NCBI GenBank assembly: GCA_036271555.1 | Contig: DATBAK010000074.1 | Location: forward strand, 1 to 36,192 | Source of the DNA: Acidimicrobiia bacterium | GTDB taxonomy: Bacteria; Actinomycetota; Acidimicrobiia; IMCC26256; PALSA-610 | DNA length: 36,192 bases | Direction of reading: 5' to 3' | Part shown: in pieces, positions 8,177 to 16,228 of the stretch | Layout: the number at the start of each line of letters is the position of its first letter | Numbering within the stretch: position 1 is the first letter of the stretch | The notes under the pieces: generated by a model | The model's input: only the letters and a program-made list of their open reading frames with translations | What the model was told of the DNA's origin: nothing | The model's database searches: none | Position numbers and translations under genes: made by a program

Positions 8177-8902
8177 TCAGCGACGCGGCGGTCCGGCGGA
8201 GGTGTGCGCGGTGCCCGGCGGATCGATCGCCCACGCGGGCGGCTCGCCCCAGTGGTCGCCGTACACGAGCTCGTCGATCGGACGCCGGCGCACCGGGCCG
8301 TGCTGCCCGGCGGGCTTGCCGATCGTGATCGTCGCGGCCATGAACACGTGCGCGGGGATGCCGAGCCGCGCGCGCAGCTCGTCCTCGACGAGCCCGTGCC
8401 AGAGCGTGAGCACACCGCCGTATCCGAGCGCGCGCGCCGCGAGCAGCAGGTTCTGACACGCGGGGTACACGGACGCGCCCTCGGTCGGCGTCGGCTCGCG
8501 GTAGCGCACGAGACACGGCAGCACGAGCACGGGCGCGCGCTCGAAGTCGTCGACGTACGCCTGCATCGCGCGCGCCATGCGCGCCTTGGGCGAGTCGTCG
8601 ACGAGTCCGGAGCCACGGTCGTAGCCGTCGCGCTCGCGCTTCGCACCCCACGCGCGCCGCGCGGCCGCGCCGATGAGCGCCTTGACGTCGCCCGCGACCT
8701 CGCCGTCGGTGAGCACCACGAAGCGGAACGGCTGACGGTTCGAACCGCTCGGCGCGCGACTCGCCGCGAAGAGCATGGCGCGCAGTGCCGCGTCGGGGAC
8801 CGCCTCGTCGGTGTAGCGGCGGATCGCGCGCGTCGTCGCGATCCCTTCGAGCAGGCCGACCGCGTCGGCGGGCAGCGCGTCGCGCGCGAGATCGTCCGTC
8901 AC
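8177..8902 (-). CDS. Nitroreductase family protein (FMN-dependent)
   Basis: The protein is 241 residues from a GTG start. The N-terminal family signature TTRAIRRYTDEAVP is followed by the FMN-contact segment ASRAPSGSNRQPFRFVVL. The C-terminal half has ACQNLLLAARALGYGGVLTLW and IGKPAGQHGPVRRRPIDELV, typical of nitroreductase-fold oxidoreductases in actinobacteria. Expected activity is NAD(P)H-linked reduction of nitro, quinone or enone substrates; the substrate is unknown. The gene is convergent with the acyl-CoA dehydrogenase gene and divergent from the phosphotransferase gene across 74 bp. No good ribosome-binding site is seen at the GTG, so the start is moderately sure. Confidence 0.85.
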   Translation of the reverse strand: MTDDLARDALPADAVGLLEGIATTRAIRRYTDEAVPDAALRAMLFAASRAPSGSNRQPFRFVVLTDGEVAGDVKALIGAAARRAWGAKRERDGYDRGSGLVDDSPKARMARAMQAYVDDFERAPVLVLPCLVRYREPTPTEGASVYPACQNLLLAARALGYGGVLTLWHGLVEDELRARLGIPAHVFMAATITIGKPAGQHGPVRRRPIDELVYGDHWGEPPAWAIDPPGTAHTSAGPPRR

Positions 8903-8976
8903 GTGCCGATGATCGCACGCACATCCGTGCGCCGACCCCTCCGACCTCTCCGACCGCTTGAACCGAGGAGCACCCG

Positions 8977-10026
8977 ATGAGCGACCTCTCCGACTTCGAC
9001 GGCCTGCTCGACTGGCCGCGGCTCCAGGAGTGGGTCGCCACGCAGCCGTCGTTGCCCGGGAACGGTCCGGTCACGAGCGTCGAGCAGCTCACGGGCGGGT
9101 CGCAGAACAACATCTTCCTGCTCACGCGCGACGGGGGCGGCCGGATGGTGCTGCGACGACCGCCGCGGCACCTGCGCAAGAACAGCAACGACACGATGCT
9201 GCGCGAGGCGCGCGTCCTCGGCGCGATCGCGGGGAGCGATGTTCCGCACCCCGAGATGTACGCGGCGTGCGACGACACCGACGTGATCGGCGTGTGCTTC
9301 TACGTCATGGGCGCGATCGACGGGTTCACGCCGATGGGCGCGATGCCCGGCAAGTACGGCACCGAAGTCGACTGGCGACGCGCGCTCGCGTTCGAGCTCG
9401 TCGACGGCGCCGCGAAGCTCGGCGCGGTCGACGCGAACGCGGTCGGACTCTCCGACTTCGGGAAGTCGGAGAACTGGCTCGAGCGTCAGGTGTCGCGCTG
9501 GCGGTCGCAGCTCGACGGCTACTCGCAGATGGAGGGCTACGGCGATTCGCAGCTGCCGAACGTCGGCCGCGTCGGCGACTGGCTCGAGGCGAACCGCCCG
9601 GCCGACTGTCACATCGGGATCATCCACGGCGACTATCAGTTCGCGAACGTGATGGTCGCGCACGACGCGCCGAAGCTCGCCGCGATCGTCGACTGGGAGC
9701 TGTCGACGCTCGGCGATCCGCTGCTCGACCTCGCGTGGCTCATGACCGCATGGATCGAGCCCGGCGACCCGCCGGGCAAGGCGCCGCAGCTCGAGCCGTG
9801 GGAGGGCATGCCGACGCGCGCCGAGCTCGTCGCGCGCTACGGCGAGGTGAGTGGGCGCGACGTGTCGGCGATGCCGTGGTTCTTCGTGCTCGCCTGCTAC
9901 AAGCTCGGCATCCTGCTCGAGGGCACGCACGCACGTGCGTGCGCGGGGCAGGCGCCGAAGGAGATGGGCGACATGCTCCACACCTACGCGCTGTGGCTCT
10001 TCGAGACCGCGAATCAATCGCTCTGA
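8977..10026 (+). CDS. APH-type phosphotransferase (ACAD10/LvaA-like)
   Basis: The protein is 349 residues with an aminoglycoside-phosphotransferase/choline-kinase fold. Visible motifs are LTGGSQNNIFLL (nucleotide loop), VLRRPP (ATP-binding Lys replaced by Arg at this strand), HGDYQFANVM with catalytic Asp219 and Asn224, and IVDWELSTLGDP with metal-binding Asp239. This subfamily usually sits beside acyl-CoA dehydrogenases; in vertebrate ACAD10/11 the two domains are fused, and LvaA of the Pseudomonas levulinate pathway phosphorylates 4-hydroxyvaleryl-CoA. A hydroxyacyl-CoA kinase role is therefore a reasonable inference. GAGGAG lies 6 nt before the ATG. Repeat copy C follows the stop. Confidence 0.88.
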   Translation: MSDLSDFDGLLDWPRLQEWVATQPSLPGNGPVTSVEQLTGGSQNNIFLLTRDGGGRMVLRRPPRHLRKNSNDTMLREARVLGAIAGSDVPHPEMYAACDDTDVIGVCFYVMGAIDGFTPMGAMPGKYGTEVDWRRALAFELVDGAAKLGAVDANAVGLSDFGKSENWLERQVSRWRSQLDGYSQMEGYGDSQLPNVGRVGDWLEANRPADCHIGIIHGDYQFANVMVAHDAPKLAAIVDWELSTLGDPLLDLAWLMTAWIEPGDPPGKAPQLEPWEGMPTRAELVARYGEVSGRDVSAMPWFFVLACYKLGILLEGTHARACAGQAPKEMGDMLHTYALWLFETANQSL

Positions 10027-10033
10027 GCTTGTT

Positions 10034-10075
10034 GGTCGCCTCGCTGCGCTCGCCGCTCCTGACGCCTCAGTCGCC
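10034..10075 (+). repeat. Dispersed repeat copy C (short form)
   Basis: It begins 7 nt after the phosphotransferase stop. It matches copy A on both flanks (GGTCGC-CTCGCTGCG, then CTCGCCGCTCCTGACG and CCTCAGTCGCC) but lacks the inner hairpin block. The rest of the gap to 10185 shows nothing else I recognise. Confidence 0.7.
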
Positions 10076-10185
10076 AGGTCGGCCGTCCTGATCGACGGCT
10101 CGCGAAGCGACCCGCCCGTGCGTTTGCCTGCACACCGCGGCGCCGGGCAGGCTCCGCGCTTCGGCTCCGACGAAAGGTCGTCTCG

Positions 10186-10473
10186 ATGATCCGGCTCAGC
10201 GTCTTCTACCCGTCGACCGACGGTGCGACGTTCGACCACGACTACTACAAGGCGACCCACGTGCCGCTCGCGGTGAAGGCGTGGAGCCTCGACGGCGCGG
10301 AGATCGACAAGGGCGTCAACGGCCCCTACGTCGCGGCCGTGCACTTCAAGTTCGCGTCGATGGATGCGCTGAATGCGGCGATGGGTTCGCCCGACACCGG
10401 TGCGGTACTGGCCGATGTTGCCAACTTCACGACGATCGCACCGGTTCTCCAAACCAGCGAAGTCGTGCAGTAG
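10186..10473 (+). CDS. EthD family protein
   Basis: The protein is 95 residues, a ferredoxin-like dimeric alpha/beta barrel. Motifs fit the EthD family: MIRLSVFYPSTDGATFDHDYY, then HVPLAVKAW, YVAAVHFKFASMDALNAAM and DVANFTTIAPVLQTSEV. EthD members act as small oxygenase or accessory proteins next to P450 or acyl-CoA catabolic genes; the exact reaction is unknown. GAAAGG lies about 8 nt before the ATG. It is probably co-directional with the phosphotransferase gene but separated by 159 bp containing repeat C. Confidence 0.85.
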   Translation: MIRLSVFYPSTDGATFDHDYYKATHVPLAVKAWSLDGAEIDKGVNGPYVAAVHFKFASMDALNAAMGSPDTGAVLADVANFTTIAPVLQTSEVVQ

Positions 10474-10493
10474 CGCCGCGAACCGGACATCGT

Positions 10494-10511
10494 GCGCGCG
10501 CGAACGCGCGC
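10494..10511 (+). terminator. GC-only hairpin after the EthD gene
   Basis: Arms GCGCGCG and CGCGCGC pair perfectly around a CGAA loop, about 20 nt after the EthD stop. There is no T-tract, so a terminator role is possible rather than shown. Confidence 0.35.
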
Positions 10512-10582
10512 GCCGTCGGAAACCGCGACCTCCGCACTAGCGTCCAAGCCGCGCGCTGGCTCGGTGGGATCTGGAGGTCGTC

Positions 10583-12544
10583 ATGACCGGTCACGTCCAA
10601 CACATGCGGCGCCTCGTCGCCACGATCGCGGGCACGGCGCTCGTGACGCTCGGCGTCGCGGTCGTCAACGTGCCGGCCGCGCACGCGGTCGGCGCGACGC
10701 GCTATGTCGCGACGACGGGATCCGACGCGTCGAACTCGTGCACCGTGCAGGTGTCGCCGTGCAAGACGCTCGGTCACGCGCTCGCGGTCGCCGTCAGCGG
10801 TGACGAGATCTCGATCGCAGCGGGCACGTATCTCGAGTCCGACAATCCGGCCGGCACGAGCAACGTCGTCCCGGCGCGGCTGCACACCCTCGTGATCGAA
10901 GCGCACCACGCGCTCATCGACGCGACCAATGAGGATCACGGGCTCGTCGTCAACGCGACCGGCGTCCAGGTCTTCGACCTCGACGTGACCACCTCGAGTC
11001 AGCAAGGCATCCTCGTGGCACCGCCGAGCGATGCGACCATCCCCGCCGCGATCCTCGACTTCCATCTGTCCGGCAGCACGATCACACGGAGCGGCGGAGC
11101 GGCCGTTCAGTTGATCAGCACGGTCGCCGCGTCCCTCGAGAACAACACGGTGACGAACAACGCCGGCGGCATCCTCCTGACCGACGAGCTCGGCCCGAAC
11201 CACGGCAACGGACTCTCGCACAACATCGCGAACGGCAACGGCGGCGGCGACGGCATCGCGCTCATCGGCAACAACCCGCGCGCGCTGGTGACGAGCGGCG
11301 AGCACGTGGGCATGCGGCAGTCGGCGCTCGGCGGCATCTACTCGAACGAGCTCGCGGACAACACGACGAACGGCAACGGTGGCGCCGGCATCATCATGGA
11401 GGGCGACCCGTCCGGCTCCGCGGTGTATCTGAACCGGCTCGAGGACAACACCGCGAACGACAACGGTCGGGCCGGGATCATGATCCAACGCCACACCGCG
11501 TTGCAGGACCTGAACGACAACACGATCACCGCCAACCACGTGAGCCACGACGCGGTGAGCGGCAACAACGGCGAGCCCGGCGACTTCGCGGCGGGCGACT
11601 TCCAAACCACGGGCATCCTCGTGCTGTCGGAGACCGCGCCGATCACGGGCACCGCGGTGACGCGCAACATCATCACCGACGTCTTCTACGGCGTGTGGCT
11701 CTCGCAGAAGACACCGAGCGCGAACGTCTCGCACAACACGACGACCGTCACCGAGGGTGGGTCGCCGATCTTCCTCGACCGTCCCGTCGTCGCGCCGATC
11801 GTCGGCATGGCGCGCACGCCCTCGGGCAAGGGGTACTGGATCGCGCAGTCCGACGGCGCGGTGTTCGCGTTCGGCGACGCCGCGTACTACGGCTCGCTCG
11901 GCGGCGTGAGCCTCGCGCGACCCATCGTCGGCATCGCGCCGTCGCCGACGGGGCTCGGCTACTGGCTCGTCGCGACCGACGGCGGCGTCTTCGCGTTCGG
12001 CGACGCGCACTTCTACGGATCGACCGGGAACATCCGCCTGAACCAGCCGGTCGTCGGGATGACACCGACGCCGACCGGTCACGGCTACTGGTTCGTCGCG
12101 TCCGACGGCGGTGTCTTCGCGTACGGCGACGCGCACTTCTACGGATCGACCGGCGCGTTGCATCTCGTGAAGCCGGTCGTGGGCATGGCCACGGGTCCGA
12201 ACGGCCAGGGCTACTGGCTCGACGCGTCCGACGGCGGCGTCTTCAGCTTCGGCAGCGCCAAGTTCCACGGTTCGATGGGCGCGGTGGTGCTGAACGAGCC
12301 GGTCGTCGGGATGACGCAGGGACCGGACGGCGCGGGCTACTGGCTCGTCGCGAGCGACGGCGGCATCTTCACGTTCGGCAGCGCGACGTTCCACGGCTCG
12401 ACCGGCGCGCTGCAGCTGCTGCAGCCGATCGTGGCGATGCAGGCGTCACCAACGAACCGCGGCTACTGGCTCGTCGCGCGCGACGGCGGCATCTTCAGCT
12501 TCGGCAACGCGCAGTACCACGGCTCCGTGCCGGCGATCTATTGA
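10583..12544 (+). CDS. Secreted right-handed beta-helix protein with C-terminal GYW-repeat domain
   Basis: The protein is 653 residues. A signal peptide ends near AHA at residues 33-35. YVATTGSDASNSCT, SPCKTLGHAL and GDEISIAAGTYLESD mark the N-terminal cap of a pectate-lyase-like parallel beta-helix. Residues about 60-390 carry Asn-rich coils such as NNTVTNNAGGILL, NELADNTTNGNGGAGIIM and NTITANHV, as in NosD/PbH1 helices. From about residue 400 there are six GYWxVxxDGGxFxFGxAxFxGS units, the same domain as at the N-terminus of the giant protein at 1-4697. No catalytic residues of a lyase are recognisable, so binding of polysaccharide or cell wall is inference. GGAGG lies 5 nt before the ATG. 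Repeat copy D starts one base after the stop. Confidence 0.85.
   Translation: MTGHVQHMRRLVATIAGTALVTLGVAVVNVPAAHAVGATRYVATTGSDASNSCTVQVSPCKTLGHALAVAVSGDEISIAAGTYLESDNPAGTSNVVPARLHTLVIEAHHALIDATNEDHGLVVNATGVQVFDLDVTTSSQQGILVAPPSDATIPAAILDFHLSGSTITRSGGAAVQLISTVAASLENNTVTNNAGGILLTDELGPNHGNGLSHNIANGNGGGDGIALIGNNPRALVTSGEHVGMRQSALGGIYSNELADNTTNGNGGAGIIMEGDPSGSAVYLNRLEDNTANDNGRAGIMIQRHTALQDLNDNTITANHVSHDAVSGNNGEPGDFAAGDFQTTGILVLSETAPITGTAVTRNIITDVFYGVWLSQKTPSANVSHNTTTVTEGGSPIFLDRPVVAPIVGMARTPSGKGYWIAQSDGAVFAFGDAAYYGSLGGVSLARPIVGIAPSPTGLGYWLVATDGGVFAFGDAHFYGSTGNIRLNQPVVGMTPTPTGHGYWFVASDGGVFAYGDAHFYGSTGALHLVKPVVGMATGPNGQGYWLDASDGGVFSFGSAKFHGSMGAVVLNEPVVGMTQGPDGAGYWLVASDGGIFTFGSATFHGSTGALQLLQPIVAMQASPTNRGYWLVARDGGIFSFGNAQYHGSVPAIY
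11790..12541 (+). repeat. Six tandem 42-residue GYW units (copy 2)
   Basis: The array opens with a half unit (APIVGMARTPSGK) and closes with a unit lacking that half (GYWLVARDGGIFSFGN, then QYHGSVPAIY). Together they make six complete units, as expected if the ends join in a closed ring. Two units have the variants FGSAKF and FGSATF in place of FGDA. Confidence 0.8.
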
Positions 12545-12545
12545 C

Positions 12546-12590
12546 GGTCGCGCTCGCTGCGCTCGCCGCTCCGTGACGCGGGATGGAACC
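12546..12590 (+). repeat. Dispersed repeat copy D
   Basis: GGTCGCGCTCGCTGCG, then CTCGCCGCTCC and GTGACGCGGGATGGAACC, starting one base after the beta-helix gene stop. It lies in the convergent gap with the SDR gene. Confidence 0.7.
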
Positions 12591-12640
12591 GAGCAAGACC
12601 GCCCTGCTCGCTCCGCTCGCGGGCTCAGCCACTCACAACC

Positions 12641-13444
12641 TCAACCGACGCTCGCGCTCTGACCGCCGTCGACCGGTAGCACGACGCCGGTGACGAACGC
12701 GGCTTCGTCGGAGGCGAGGTAGAGCGCGGCGTTCGCGATGTCCCACGCGGTGCCCTGGTGACCGAGCGGCACGGTGCGCGCTCGCGCGTCGGCGACGACC
12801 TCGCGCGCAACACCTCTCGCGCGCGCCGACGCGTCCACAGCCATCGGCGTGTCGATGAGACCGGGCATGATCCCGTTCACGCGGATGCCGAAGCGCGCGT
12901 TCGTGACCGCGAGGCTCTGCGTGAGCGCGTTCACGCCCGCCTTCGAGATCTTGTAGGCGGTGAGGTTGCCGACGCCCGCGATCGCGGCAACCGACGAGAT
13001 GTTCACGATCGCACCGGCACCCTGCTCGCGCATCACCGGCACGACGTGCTTGCAGGTGAGCCACATGGCCTTGAGGTTGGTGTCGAGGATGCGGTCCCAT
13101 GCGTCGACGGTGAGCGAGGTTGGTCCGCCGTCGCCCGCGCCGATGCCGACATTGTTGTGCAGCACGTCGATGCGGCCGCCGAGCACCGCGAGCCCGTGCC
13201 GCGCGATCTCGACGCACGCGTCCTCGGCGACGATGTCGGCGACGAGCACCGTCGCCATCCCGGGCGCGCGCTCCTCGACGAGGCGCTGCGTCTCGCGCGC
13301 GGACTCCCCGTCGCGGTCGACGAGCAGTACGCGCGCGCCTTCCTGCGCGAATCGCAGCGCGGTGGCGCGGCCGTTGCCGATCGTCTCGCCCGGCGTCTGC
13401 CCCGCGCCGACGACGATCGCGGTCTTCCCTTCGAGCCGGCCCAC
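12641..13444 (-). CDS. SDR family NAD(P)-dependent oxidoreductase
   Basis: The protein is 267 residues, a classical short-chain dehydrogenase. The cofactor loop is the extended form GAGQTPGETIGNGRA (residues 13-27). NNVG at 97-100 replaces the usual NNAG. The catalytic set is Ser150/Ser151, Tyr164 and Lys168 (YKISK). The C-terminus has SDEAAFVTG, then VVLPVDGGQS. It reduces or oxidises an alcohol/ketone; the substrate is unknown. The GTG start follows the stop of the upstream gene by one base (TGA-G-GTG), so translation is probably coupled to the CMD-like protein. It is the last gene of the minus operon that begins at 16199. Confidence 0.9.
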   Translation of the reverse strand: MGRLEGKTAIVVGAGQTPGETIGNGRATALRFAQEGARVLLVDRDGESARETQRLVEERAPGMATVLVADIVAEDACVEIARHGLAVLGGRIDVLHNNVGIGAGDGGPTSLTVDAWDRILDTNLKAMWLTCKHVVPVMREQGAGAIVNISSVAAIAGVGNLTAYKISKAGVNALTQSLAVTNARFGIRVNGIMPGLIDTPMAVDASARARGVAREVVADARARTVPLGHQGTAWDIANAALYLASDEAAFVTGVVLPVDGGQSASVG

Positions 13445-13445
13445 C

Positions 13446-14003
13446 TCACACCTCGCCGAGCGCGGGCAGGTCCGTCGATTCCGGCTGCACCCCGAGCGAG
13501 TTGAGGACGCCGGCGAGCATCGCGTAGTGGCCCGCGAGCATCGGGATCTCGATGAGTTGACGCGTATCGAACCGCGACGCGAGCGCCGACCAGGTCGCGT
13601 CGCCGATCACGTCGTGGTCGTGCAACTCGTCGACCGCGCGCAGCAGCGCCGCGTCCTCGGCGGTCCAACCCGCAGCATCGGGTCCCGCGGCGACGCGCGC
13701 GATCTCGTCGTCGGCGAGACCCGCGGTGCGCGCGATCGCCACGTGCTGCGCCCACTCGTACCGCGCGCGGCAGCGGAAGGCGGCGCGCAGGATCACGAGC
13801 TCGCGGTCGCGCGGCGAGAGCTTCCCGCCCGCGAGGAGCTTCCCGCCGAAGGGCAGCCACTTGCGGAACAGCCCCGGATGGCGCACGAGCGTGCGGAAGA
13901 TGTTGAGCCGCAGGCCATCGCCCGCGAGGAGGTCGCGCGAGGTCGCGTCGAGCTCCGCGTCGGTGACGGGCAGGATCCGGGGCCGGTCGGGGTGATCGCT
14001 CAT
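13446..14003 (-). CDS. Carboxymuconolactone decarboxylase-like protein 1
   Basis: The protein is 185 residues with the all-helical CMD/AhpD fold: SPRDRELVILRAAFRCRARYEWAQHVAIARTAGL near residues 64-97, then a second helical half ending MLAGHYAMLAGVLNSLGV. The CxxC redox pair of AhpD is absent; the YEWAQH motif is kept, as in many actinobacterial members beside SDR and CoA genes. I chose ATG 14003: the frame stays open upstream but that part is antisense to the molybdopterin gene. It may support ring-opening or peroxide chemistry (inference). Confidence 0.85.
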   Translation of the reverse strand: MSDHPDRPRILPVTDAELDATSRDLLAGDGLRLNIFRTLVRHPGLFRKWLPFGGKLLAGGKLSPRDRELVILRAAFRCRARYEWAQHVAIARTAGLADDEIARVAAGPDAAGWTAEDAALLRAVDELHDHDVIGDATWSALASRFDTRQLIEIPMLAGHYAMLAGVLNSLGVQPESTDLPALGEV

Positions 14004-14065
14004 CGCCGGATTCTGCCCCCGTGTGAACGAGAGGGCCCGGGTGCCTGCCGTCTCTGCTTCACCCG

Positions 14066-15703
14066 TCAGGAGACGCTGACCACGATGGTGTGGTAGCCGG
14101 TGGCACCGTTGGGCGCGGGGTCGGCGTTGACGCCGGTCTGGGTGTGGCCGGTGCCATCGGTCGCGCGCACGCGGATCTCGTGCTGTCCGGCCGGCGCGTC
14201 CCAGCGGTACACCCACTGCCTCCACGTTTCCTTCGTGATCTCGTCGGCAAGCTCGGCTTCCTGCCACGCGCCCCGATCGATCTGCACCTCGACGCGCGCG
14301 ATGCCGCGCGTCGGCGCCCACGCGACGCCCGCGATCGGTACCGTGCCCGCGGCGACCGTGCGACTGTCGCGCGGCGTGTCGATGCGTGACTCCGTCTTGA
14401 TCGGTCCCTGCTGCGACCAGCCGCGCGGCACCCAGTACGCGTCGTAGTCGGCGAAGCTCGTCGCCTCGAGCTCGGTGACCCACTTCGTCGCCGACACGTA
14501 GCCGTACAAGCCCGCGATGATCAGGCGCGCGGGAAAGCCGTGCACGGTCGGCAGCGGCTCACCGTTCATCCCGACCGCGAGCAGCGCGGTGCGGCCGTCG
14601 AGCGCGGTCTTGGTGGGGAAGCCGACGGTGAAGTCGTCGACCGAGCGGCCGACGATCTGGTCGGCGTCCGGGTTCACGTCGGCGCGTTCGAGCAGCGTCG
14701 GCAGCGGTACGCCGAGCCATTTCGCGGTACCGACGAGGGGGCCACCGACGACGTTCGACACGCATTGCAACGTGACGTACTCCTCGACCATCGGCATCTT
14801 CAGCACGTCGTCGAACGTGAGCTCGTACGGATGGTTGACGCGACCGTGAACCTTGAGCGTCCAGTGCTCGGGATCGACCTGCGGCACGTAGAGGACGGTG
14901 TCGATCCGGTAGAAGTCGCGGTTCGGCGTGATGAGCGGCGAGACGTCGCCGATGCCGAGGCTCGCGTCGCGGGGAATGGGGGCGACCGTGCGCCGGGCCT
15001 TCGGCAGGATCACCTTCGCACGCGCCGCGGCGACACTGACCGTGTCGAGCAGCGCGCGTCCGATGAGCGCGGTGAACGCCGAGCCCACCGCGACCGCGCC
15101 GCTCAGCGTGAGGAAGCGGCGGCGCGTCGACATCGGCTGCGGCGCGCGCGCGTTCACGCGCTTCGGTTCCGGTCGGGCCGAGCGCCAGAGCAACGCGCGC
15201 AGACCGAACACACCGATGAGGCCCGCGAAGATCGCGGCGACGGTGACCGCGGCGGCCGACGAGCCCGCGGCATCGAGCGCGGCGAGCCAACCGACCACCG
15301 CGAACGCGACGAACACGACGTCGCCGACGATGCGGCGCCGGCGCGCGAAGACACCGGCGAGTGCGCCGATCAGCAGACTGACGACGACGGTGCCGGTGAC
15401 GAGCGTGGGCTTGTCCTTGTGCCCGAGCTTGTCGATGCCGAAGCGCACGAACGCGCCCGGCGCGCGGTCGATGACCTCTTGCCCGACGCCGGTGACGAGC
15501 GACGGCTGACGGTGGAAGAACCCGGCGATCAGCTCGGCGACCGCGAGCGCGGCCCCCGCGGCGAGCGCGCCCGCGAGCGCGCCGTCGATCTTCCGGTCGC
15601 TGGGCTCGCCGCCGCTCTTACGGTCGCGCTCGCCGCTCCGTGACGCGGAACGGGATCGAGTCCGGGCGCCCTGCGCGCTGCGCCCGCGGGCTTCGCCGGT
15701 CAC
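14066..15703 (-). CDS. Membrane-anchored molybdopterin-dependent oxidoreductase (sulfite-oxidase fold)
   Basis: The protein is 545 residues from a GTG start. Four hydrophobic stretches lie at about 41-63, 98-120, 126-146 and 148-172. A twin-arginine-like motif STRRRFLTL follows at 192-200, with another hydrophobic stretch to about 216. The Moco domain covers about 255-440 with Cys314 in LQCVSN as the probable molybdenum ligand, plus GVPLPTLLERA and VHGFPARLIIAGLYG. A C-terminal dimerisation-type beta domain has GVAWAPTRGIARVEVQID. The active site should face outside. Residues 1-30 are encoded by repeat copy E and are Arg/Ser-rich, so the true start could lie later, but no other start codon is seen before the first hydrophobic stretch. 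The start is 10 nt after the upstream stop. Confidence 0.88.
   Translation of the reverse strand: MTGEARGRSAQGARTRSRSASRSGERDRKSGGEPSDRKIDGALAGALAAGAALAVAELIAGFFHRQPSLVTGVGQEVIDRAPGAFVRFGIDKLGHKDKPTLVTGTVVVSLLIGALAGVFARRRRIVGDVVFVAFAVVGWLAALDAAGSSAAAVTVAAIFAGLIGVFGLRALLWRSARPEPKRVNARAPQPMSTRRRFLTLSGAVAVGSAFTALIGRALLDTVSVAAARAKVILPKARRTVAPIPRDASLGIGDVSPLITPNRDFYRIDTVLYVPQVDPEHWTLKVHGRVNHPYELTFDDVLKMPMVEEYVTLQCVSNVVGGPLVGTAKWLGVPLPTLLERADVNPDADQIVGRSVDDFTVGFPTKTALDGRTALLAVGMNGEPLPTVHGFPARLIIAGLYGYVSATKWVTELEATSFADYDAYWVPRGWSQQGPIKTESRIDTPRDSRTVAAGTVPIAGVAWAPTRGIARVEVQIDRGAWQEAELADEITKETWRQWVYRWDAPAGQHEIRVRATDGTGHTQTGVNADPAPNGATGYHTIVVSVS
15622..15661 (+). repeat. Dispersed repeat copy E (within the 5' end of the Moco gene)
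   Basis: Plus-strand GGTCGCGCTCGCCGCTCC, then GTGACGCGGAACGGGATCG, resembles copies D and H. It lies in codons of the poorly conserved N-terminus of the molybdopterin oxidoreductase. Confidence 0.6.
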
Positions 15704-15713
15704 GCGTGCTCGT

Positions 15714-16199
15714 TCAGACGAGGATGCGTTCGTCGGGTGCGCGCACGCCGATCACCGCGAGCGTGCGGCCCATCCCGAGGAACATGCCGCAGCACATCGT
15801 GAGGTCGGCGATCTCGTCGTCGGCGAAGGCACCGCGCAGGCGGATCCAGAACGCGTCGTCCATCGCGAGGTGGTCGATCGCGAAGCGCTCCGCGAACTCG
15901 GCGGCGAGCCGCTCACGGTCGGTCAGCGCGTCGCTCGTGCGCCAGCTCGCAACCTCGCCGTAGAAGCCTTCGTCGATACCGGCTTCGGCCGCGTTGCGCG
16001 CCCGCGTGTCCTGGCAGACGACGCAGTCGTTGATGAGCGCGATCGTCCAGCGCGCGGCCTCGCGCTCACGGATCGGCAGCTTCGTGTTGCCGTAGACGGC
16101 CTCGGACAGCGCCCCCATCCCCACGGCCATCTTCGGCCGGTAGAGCGACCAGTCGACGTGCTCGCCCATGCCGTGGTCCTTCACCGTGATCCGCGCCAT
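15714..16199 (-). CDS. Carboxymuconolactone decarboxylase-like (AhpD-type) protein 2
   Basis: The protein is 161 residues. It has the CMD helix IREREAARWTIALINDCVVCQDTRA, with the redox-type CVVC pair that the other CMD protein in this operon lacks, and a C-terminal half DDEIADLTMCCGMFLGMGR. A peroxidase-like or gamma-lactone role is possible. I chose ATG 16199 because the conserved family sequence begins there; the open frame upstream is the decayed HNH gene. It is the first gene of the operon CMD2-Moco-CMD1-SDR. Confidence 0.85.
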   Translation of the reverse strand: MARITVKDHGMGEHVDWSLYRPKMAVGMGALSEAVYGNTKLPIREREAARWTIALINDCVVCQDTRARNAAEAGIDEGFYGEVASWRTSDALTDRERLAAEFAERFAIDHLAMDDAFWIRLRGAFADDEIADLTMCCGMFLGMGRTLAVIGVRAPDERILV

Positions 16200-16228
16200 G
16201 GCGTCACGATACCGGCGCGAGCGCGCGG

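Noticed and set aside
10427-12394. Minus-strand open frame of 655 codons
   Set aside because: It is antisense to the beta-helix gene and has low-complexity composition.
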